Below, piece by piece: positions 60,072 through 64,000 of a stretch of DNA of 64,000 nucleotides (within the stretch, counting starts at the first letter, position 1; every line of letters begins with the position of its first letter). A program made the translations under genes and the position numbers. The stretch is taken from the NCBI GenBank assembly GCA_937863385.1, contig CALMBW010000020.1:1-64000 (forward strand), given 5' to 3'. Below the pieces are notes generated by a model. It worked only from the letters and a program-made list of their open reading frames with translations, searched no databases and was not told the origin of the DNA. The stretch is from an uncultured Actinomycetes bacterium. Lineage in GTDB: Bacteria > Actinomycetota > CADDZG01 > WHSQ01.

Positions 60072-60096
60072 GAGTTCTTGATCGTTGCCCTCGTAG
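60072..60096 (+). repeat. partial duplicate of the tRNA-Arg 5' end and leader
   Basis: The 25 bases here contain GAGTTCTTGATCGTTGCC and CTCGTAG. They repeat almost exactly at 60139-60162, the leader and first ten bases of the tRNA-Arg gene (GCCCTCGTAG). Only the tRNA's start is duplicated. Confidence 0.75.
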
Positions 60097-60152
60097 GAGC
60101 CCGCCCGCCCTAAACCCAACCCCGCGTCTCGACATTTAGAGTTCTGGTCGTT

Positions 60153-60225
60153 GCCCTCGTAGCTCAGGGGATAGAGCACAGGTTTCCTAAACCTGGTGTC
60201 GCAGGTTCGAATCCTGCCGGGGGCA
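60153..60225 (+). tRNA. tRNA-Arg (anticodon CCU)
   Basis: Acceptor GCCCTCG pairs with CGGGGGC (one T-G pair), discriminator A. D arm AGCTCAGGGGATAGAGC. Anticodon stem CAGGT/ACCTG encloses TTCCTAA, anticodon CCU. T arm GCAGG-TTCGAAT-CCTGC is perfect. CCA is not encoded. It is the only plus-strand tRNA of the window. Confidence 0.96.
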
Positions 60226-60351
60226 CTAACACGGGTGGTGAAACTCCACATGAATTGATTAAGAAGTCCTCACGACCGGTTCATGGAGGACTCATCGCGG
60301 CGGGCGACGCTCTTCTCGTCAGATCAGGAACGACAAGAGGAGGCAGGCAAC

Positions 60352-60723
60352 ATGTTCGGACGCATCTCCATCGCAGTGCTCACTGCGATCATCGGGCTGG
60401 CTTTTCCGGCCAGTGGGTTCGCAGGCACGGTTCAGTCTCGCGAAGAGAACGAAAAGGTGATCAAGCGAACCGATGATGACGACCAAGTCATCTACGCGAC
60501 CGACGACGACGATGATGACGCCGCGGACGACGTCGCGACGAACGATTCCGGCACCGGTGAGTCGAACGACGGAACGGGCTCCGGGGTCTCGGCCGTCAGC
60601 AAGGATGCCGACCTTAGCAATGACGACCTCACCAAGGACCGCACCAACGATGGCCCCGGCCAGGACAACCGCGACTGGTCGGCGAACGTCACCAACGACG
60701 GCACTCGCAACGACACTCGCTAG
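60352..60723 (+). CDS. secreted Asp-rich protein (hypothetical)
   Basis: A 123-residue protein with signal peptide MFGRISIAVLTAIIGLAF (cleavage near ASGFAG) and an AGAGGAGGCA ribosome site. The mature part is extremely acidic: a DDDD and a DDDDDD block occur within 15 residues, followed by Asn/Asp-rich DLSNDDLTKDRTNDGPGQDN and DGTRNDTR. Acidic secreted proteins of this kind often bind Ca2+, but no EF-hand is present. It is monocistronic, followed by a terminator. It has no cysteines. Confidence 0.7.
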   Translation: MFGRISIAVLTAIIGLAFPASGFAGTVQSREENEKVIKRTDDDDQVIYATDDDDDDAADDVATNDSGTGESNDGTGSGVSAVSKDADLSNDDLTKDRTNDGPGQDNRDWSANVTNDGTRNDTR

Positions 60724-60745
60724 AGCGCTAGAAGCTCTCGGTATC

Positions 60746-60777
60746 GAAACGGCCCCCGGAACCCCGGGGGCCGTTTC
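60746..60777. terminator. rho-independent terminator
   Basis: Hairpin GAAACGGCCCCCGG (60746-60759) and CCGGGGGCCGTTTC (60764-60777) with a four-base loop. It lies between the convergent Asp-rich gene and fumC and likely serves both. Confidence 0.9.
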
Positions 60778-60796
60778 AGTTCCTGACGTCCGACCC

Positions 60797-62215
60797 CTAG
60801 GTGTCCTCGGAAAGGGGGCGGGTCATGTCTTCGGGGACGACCCACTTGTCGAAGTCGGCTGGTTCGACGTAGCCAAGCTCCGCGGCCGTCTCTTTGAGGC
60901 TCTTGTCCTCTCGGTAGGCCTTCAAGGCGATCTCGGCCGACTTCTCATAGCCGATGTGGGGGTTGAGGGCGGTGACGAGCATCAGGGAGTTGGCGAGGTG
61001 CTCGTCGATCATCTTCATGTTCGGTTCGATCCCGGCCGCGCAGTGATCGTTGAAGGCGCGGCAAGCGTCGGCGAGAAGCGACGCTGACTCCAGCACGTTG
61101 TGCAACATCACAGGCTTGTACACGTTGAGCTGGAAGGCGCCCTGAGAGCCGGCGAACCCAACCGCGGCATCGTTGCCGAAGACCTGAGTGCACACCATCG
61201 TCATGGCTTCGGACTGCGTTGGGTTGATCTTGCCCGGCATGATCGAAGAACCAGGCTCGTTCTCGGGGATCTTCAGCTCGGCGATACCGGCGCGCGGCCC
61301 CATGGCGTAGTAGCGCACGTCGTTGGCCAGCTTGTAGAGAGCGACGGCGAGGGTTCGCAGCGATGAGGACATGTCCACCATGCCGTCATGGGCAGACAGG
61401 GCCGCGAACTTGTTCTCGGCAGCAACGAAATCCTTACCGGTTTCGGCGCTCAGCTTCTCTGCAACAACATCACCGAAACGAGCGTGGGCGTTAAGTCCGG
61501 TGCCCACCGCAGTCCCGCCGATGGCCAACTCCAAGATGCGAGGAAAGGTGTTCTGGATACGTTCCATCGCCTGGTCCAACTGAGTCACCCATCCGGAGAA
61601 CACCTGCCCCAACGTGACCGGGGTCGCGTCCTGTAGATGGGTACGGCCCACCATGATCACGCCCGCGTACTGCTCCCCCTTGGAGAGCAGGGTGTCTCGC
61701 AGCCGAGCGACCGCAGGAAGGAGATTGTCGGCAATCTCTTCGACGGCTGCGATGTGCATGGCGGTCGGGAAAGTGTCGTTGCTCGATTGTCCCCGGTTCA
61801 CATCGTCGTTGGGATGTACCGGCGACTTCGAGCCGATCTCGCCACCGGCGATCTGTATCGCACGGTTCCCGATGACTTCGTTGGCGTTCATGTTGGACTG
61901 CGTGCCGGAACCTGTTTGCCACACCACCAAGGGGAACTGATCGTCCAGCTTTCCCTCGATCACCTCGTCGGCTGCCTTGACGATGAGGTCGACCTTTTCG
62001 GGCGCAAGCTGACCCAGTTCCCCGTTGGCCTGCGCCGCGGCCTTCTTCAACAATCCCAGCGCGCGGATAACCCGGCGTCCCCAGACGAACCGATCACGTC
62101 CGATGGGGAAGTTCTCGATCGATCGCTGGGTCTGGGCCCCCCAGAGCTTGTCGGCTGGAACCTTGACCTCGCCGAGCGAATCCTTGTCGATGCGGAAAGC
62201 GCCGTTGTTCTCCAT
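60797..62215 (-). CDS. fumC: class II fumarate hydratase
   Basis: A 472-residue fumarase of the TCA cycle. Signatures: [14 protein letters not shown] near the start, [47 protein letters not shown] and the catalytic loop [16 protein letters not shown] with the active-site serine. The C-terminus has [17 protein letters not shown]. Full length, single-copy in the window. Confidence 0.96.
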   Translation of the reverse strand: MENNGAFRIDKDSLGEVKVPADKLWGAQTQRSIENFPIGRDRFVWGRRVIRALGLLKKAAAQANGELGQLAPEKVDLIVKAADEVIEGKLDDQFPLVVWQTGSGTQSNMNANEVIGNRAIQIAGGEIGSKSPVHPNDDVNRGQSSNDTFPTAMHIAAVEEIADNLLPAVARLRDTLLSKGEQYAGVIMVGRTHLQDATPVTLGQVFSGWVTQLDQAMERIQNTFPRILELAIGGTAVGTGLNAHARFGDVVAEKLSAETGKDFVAAENKFAALSAHDGMVDMSSSLRTLAVALYKLANDVRYYAMGPRAGIAELKIPENEPGSSIMPGKINPTQSEAMTMVCTQVFGNDAAVGFAGSQGAFQLNVYKPVMLHNVLESASLLADACRAFNDHCAAGIEPNMKMIDEHLANSLMLVTALNPHIGYEKSAEIALKAYREDKSLKETAAELGYVEPADFDKWVVPEDMTRPLSEDT

Positions 62216-62224
62216 GCCTAGATG

Positions 62225-62539
62225 TTAGGACGCGAGAAGCAGACCGGCAGCCGTGTATGAGACCACCAGCGCCAAGACCACGATCGGTATCAACAGTGCC
62301 CGAGGGCGCAAGACGGCGACGCCCATTCCGGCCACCGCCACCAAGACCACCTTCATCGTGATGCCCATCTCGGTCACCAGCGGGTTGGCCTCATAGGCGA
62401 GACCCGACGAAAGGGCGCTGGTCGTGAGGGCCGCGTCAAGGAGATTCAAGAGGTTCAGCGCGGCCCACAGAACGATGGGCCGCGCTATAACCTTCCTAGA
62501 TCCGGTTCGAGTCCCCTCCGTTGCTCTCGCCACTAGCAT
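62225..62539 (-). CDS. small membrane protein (DUF5658-like)
   Basis: A 104-residue protein with three helices (about 23-45, 60-78, 83-102). The first holds LNLLNLLDAALTTSALSSGL, and EANPLVTEMG follows, the L-L-D-x-x-x-T and E-A-N-P pattern of DUF5658. Function unknown. It starts upstream of fumC on the same strand with a nine-base gap. Confidence 0.7.
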   Translation of the reverse strand: MLVARATEGTRTGSRKVIARPIVLWAALNLLNLLDAALTTSALSSGLAYEANPLVTEMGITMKVVLVAVAGMGVAVLRPRALLIPIVVLALVVSYTAAGLLLAS

Positions 62540-62738
62540 CGATCACATCACCCTCGGCGACGTACGCGCTATCCCCTTCGGGCAAGAAAAGGCCGCGAAC
62601 CAGTGAGCAGGCGCTTCTCCCGCGGAGGCAACCGCAGGCTGCCAAGATCTTCTCGGCCCGTCCCATCGGCTCGCCGTGAGGGCCGGACCCCCCTCTGCCG
62701 GGGGACGGCTACCTTTGGGGGGTGAGGAGGAACCTTTG

Positions 62739-63653
62739 ATGAAGCTTGGGATGGTGGGTCTCGGCAAGATGGGCGCCAACATGACGCGCCGGCTGATCAG
62801 GGGCGGTCACGAGGTTGCCGTTTTCGATATCGATCCTCAAGCCGTGGTTTCGCTGACCGAGGAGGGCGCCGAGGCGACCGGGTCTCTAGCCGATCTGGCA
62901 ACCAAACTCTCCCCGCCAAGGCTTGTGTGGGTGATGGTTCCCAGCGGCGAGATCACCAACACCACGATCACTCAGCTCAAAGATGTCTTGTCAGAGGGTG
63001 ACCTCGTCGTCGACGGGGGCAACTCTCGCTACACCGACTCGATGCGTCACGGCCGCGAGCTGGCCGAGGCAGGCATCTCGTTCCTGGACGCCGGCACCTC
63101 GGGCGGCGTGTGGGGACTCGACAACGGCTACTGCTTGATGGTCGGGGGTGCACAGGAATCGTTCGAGCGCGCCGAGCCCGTGTTAGCCACACTGGCTCCG
63201 AAGAACGGCTACGCCCATGTCGGCGAGACTGGCGCCGGACACTTCACGAAGATGGTTCACAACGGCATCGAGTACGCATTGATGCAGGCATACGGCGAAG
63301 GGTTCGAGCTACTCCATCAGAGCGAGTTCGACATCCCGATCGGAGAGGTTGCCGAGGTATGGCGTCACGGAAGCGTGGTGCGATCGTGGCTGTTGGATCT
63401 CTTGGCCAAAGCACTCGAGGATGATCCCGATCTCAGCGAGCTCGATGACTACGTCGATGATTCCGGCGAAGGTCGATGGACGGTGGAAACGGCGATCCGC
63501 TACGCGATCCCAACTCCGACGATCGCCATGTCGCTGTTCCAGAGATTCGCGTCTCGCCAAGATGCCTCGTACGCGGGAAAGATGATCTCGGCGCTTCGGC
63601 GCGAGTTCGGCGGGCATGCGGTCCGTTCCATCGAGGATCAAGGCGAGAAGTGA
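62739..63653 (+). CDS. gnd: 6-phosphogluconate dehydrogenase (decarboxylating, short form)
   Basis: A 304-residue enzyme of the GndA/YqeC type, oxidising 6-phosphogluconate to ribulose-5-phosphate and CO2. The NAD(P) loop is KLGMVGLGKMGANMTRRL, the next motif VDGGNSRYTDSMRHG, then the active-site segments SGGVWGLDNGYCLMVGG and GHFTKMVHNGIEYALMQAYGEG (lysine and asparagine). The shorter length than the classical enzyme is typical. ATG 62739 has GAGGAGGAA ten bases upstream. It overlaps clpS by four bases. Confidence 0.94.
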   Translation: MKLGMVGLGKMGANMTRRLIRGGHEVAVFDIDPQAVVSLTEEGAEATGSLADLATKLSPPRLVWVMVPSGEITNTTITQLKDVLSEGDLVVDGGNSRYTDSMRHGRELAEAGISFLDAGTSGGVWGLDNGYCLMVGGAQESFERAEPVLATLAPKNGYAHVGETGAGHFTKMVHNGIEYALMQAYGEGFELLHQSEFDIPIGEVAEVWRHGSVVRSWLLDLLAKALEDDPDLSELDDYVDDSGEGRWTVETAIRYAIPTPTIAMSLFQRFASRQDASYAGKMISALRREFGGHAVRSIEDQGEK

Positions 63654-63946
63654 GCACCAAGACCGCGCCGGTTCGGGTTCGCGACAGCGAAACAACGGAT
63701 GACGTCAGTCCGGAAAAGCCGTGGCTTGTCATCGTGTGGAACGATCCGATCAATCTCATGCCCTACGTGACCTGGGTGCTCCAGAAACTGTTCGGTTACC
63801 CCAAGCACAAGGCCGAGAAGCTGATGCTCGACGTCCATCACAAAGGCAAGGCGGTCGTTTCTTCCGGGGCGAAAGAGAAAGCCGAACTCGATTGCTTCCG
63901 CCTGCACGGCTACGGCTTGTGGGCGACGATGTCCAAGAGCGAATGA
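63650..63946 (+). CDS. clpS: ATP-dependent Clp protease adaptor ClpS
   Basis: A 98-residue adaptor that delivers N-end rule substrates to ClpAP/ClpCP. After a flexible N-terminus, WLVIVWNDPINLMPYVTWVL supplies the binding pocket, followed by the helix KHKAEKLMLDVHHKGKAVVSSG and a final strand LHGYGLWATMSK. GTG 63650 overlaps the gnd stop (GTGA), so the two are coupled. The usual ClpS aspartate/asparagine pocket is kept (N-D-P in place of N-D-D). Confidence 0.93.
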   Translation: MSTKTAPVRVRDSETTDDVSPEKPWLVIVWNDPINLMPYVTWVLQKLFGYPKHKAEKLMLDVHHKGKAVVSSGAKEKAELDCFRLHGYGLWATMSKSE

Positions 63947-63980
63947 TCCTTCCGATGTCACGGTCCCCGCGCCACCATTG

Positions 63981-64000
63981 ATGCCTTCGTTCGAGCTGAT
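63981..64000 (+). CDS. possible start of the next gene
   Basis: An ATG at 63981 opens MPSFEL and then the window ends. In actinobacteria clpS is often followed by a DUF2017 gene; six residues are too few to say whether this is one. No ribosome-binding site is obvious. Confidence 0.2.

Noticed and set aside
60030-60251. Minus-strand open frame over tRNA-Arg
   Set aside because: It is antisense to the tRNA gene and its partial duplicate; the protein is a translation artefact of tRNA sequence.

Overview
The window is a GC-rich (by eye, not computed) chromosomal segment of an actinobacterium (Actinomycetota), probably a deep-branching or poorly cultured lineage. The evidence is gene content and order. 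There is a DUF3090 / SCO1664-family / histidine phosphatase trio. The run rsmI-(AbrB)-metG-tatD-ksgA-ispE-glmU-prs-rplY-pth / mfd-surA-like-mazG-eno-ftsB-S1-DUF501-ppx parallels both the Mycobacterium tuberculosis Rv1002c-Rv1026 region and the Bacillus subtilis abrB-to-yabR region. A divergent protein mannosyltransferase sits beside rsmI, ANTAR and TldD/PmbA genes are present, GTG starts are frequent, and a canonical actinobacterial/Firmicute LexA box lies at the left edge. Several tRNA genes lack an encoded CCA.

Layout. 1-150: start of a DUF222/13E12-type gene behind a LexA box. 274-4.9 kb: tRNA-Leu and a minus-strand operon (acyl-CoA synthetase, histidine phosphatase, DUF3090, SCO1664 kinase-like protein), preceded by a membrane protein gene. 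4.9-14.0 kb: housekeeping block mfd to ppx on the minus strand (repair, protein folding, nucleotide sanitation, enolase, division, polyphosphate/ppGpp). 14.0-14.3 kb: a small secreted four-cysteine peptide gene and a terminator-like hairpin. 14.3-23.2 kb: second housekeeping block, metG to pth, with tRNA-Gln and a GAF-ANTAR antiterminator. 23.3-26.7 kb: AbrB-like regulator with a zinc-binding tail, rsmI, protein O-mannosyltransferase, FKBP lipoprotein. 26.7-29.6 kb: FIST sensor plus GAF histidine kinase. 29.7-31.4 kb: secreted M15 peptidase with a malectin-like domain, and a MarR regulator.

31.4-35.4 kb is the most plastic part. A MerR-type metal operon (regulator, MerT/MerF-like small membrane protein, four-helix membrane protein) has a textbook MerR promoter and is bracketed by tRNA-Ala-derived direct repeats. 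It is followed by a 2-kb stretch of decayed genes lying between two almost identical tRNA-Ala(CGC) genes. This looks like a hot spot of repeated integration and decay at tRNA-Ala.

35.4-44.3 kb: a translin-like protein, leucyl aminopeptidase, flavin reductase, DUF192, molybdopterin genes (moaC, moeA), galU and a GGDEF diguanylate cyclase. 44.4-50.1 kb: FmdB, MTA phosphorylase, a secreted protein, undecaprenyl-diphosphatase and the TldD/PmbA protease pair. 50.2-56.8 kb: VOC protein, VapBC with a palindromic operator, SDR, ABC exporter, O-methyltransferase, inositol monophosphatase and a YczE-like membrane protein. 56.9-64 kb: glycerophosphodiesterase, CoA-disulfide-reductase-like flavoprotein, secreted AOC-like and Asp-rich proteins, tRNA-Arg with a partial 5' duplicate, fumarase, 6-phosphogluconate dehydrogenase and ClpS.

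Most of the window is ordinary core genome. The points most worth checking are the tRNA-Ala/metal-operon island, the bacterial translin homologue, the LexA-boxed DUF222 gene, the small Cys-rich secreted peptide, the zinc-tailed AbrB protein and the kinase-like/phosphatase/DUF3090 trio. All functional calls are from reading the sequence; no database search or structure prediction was run.
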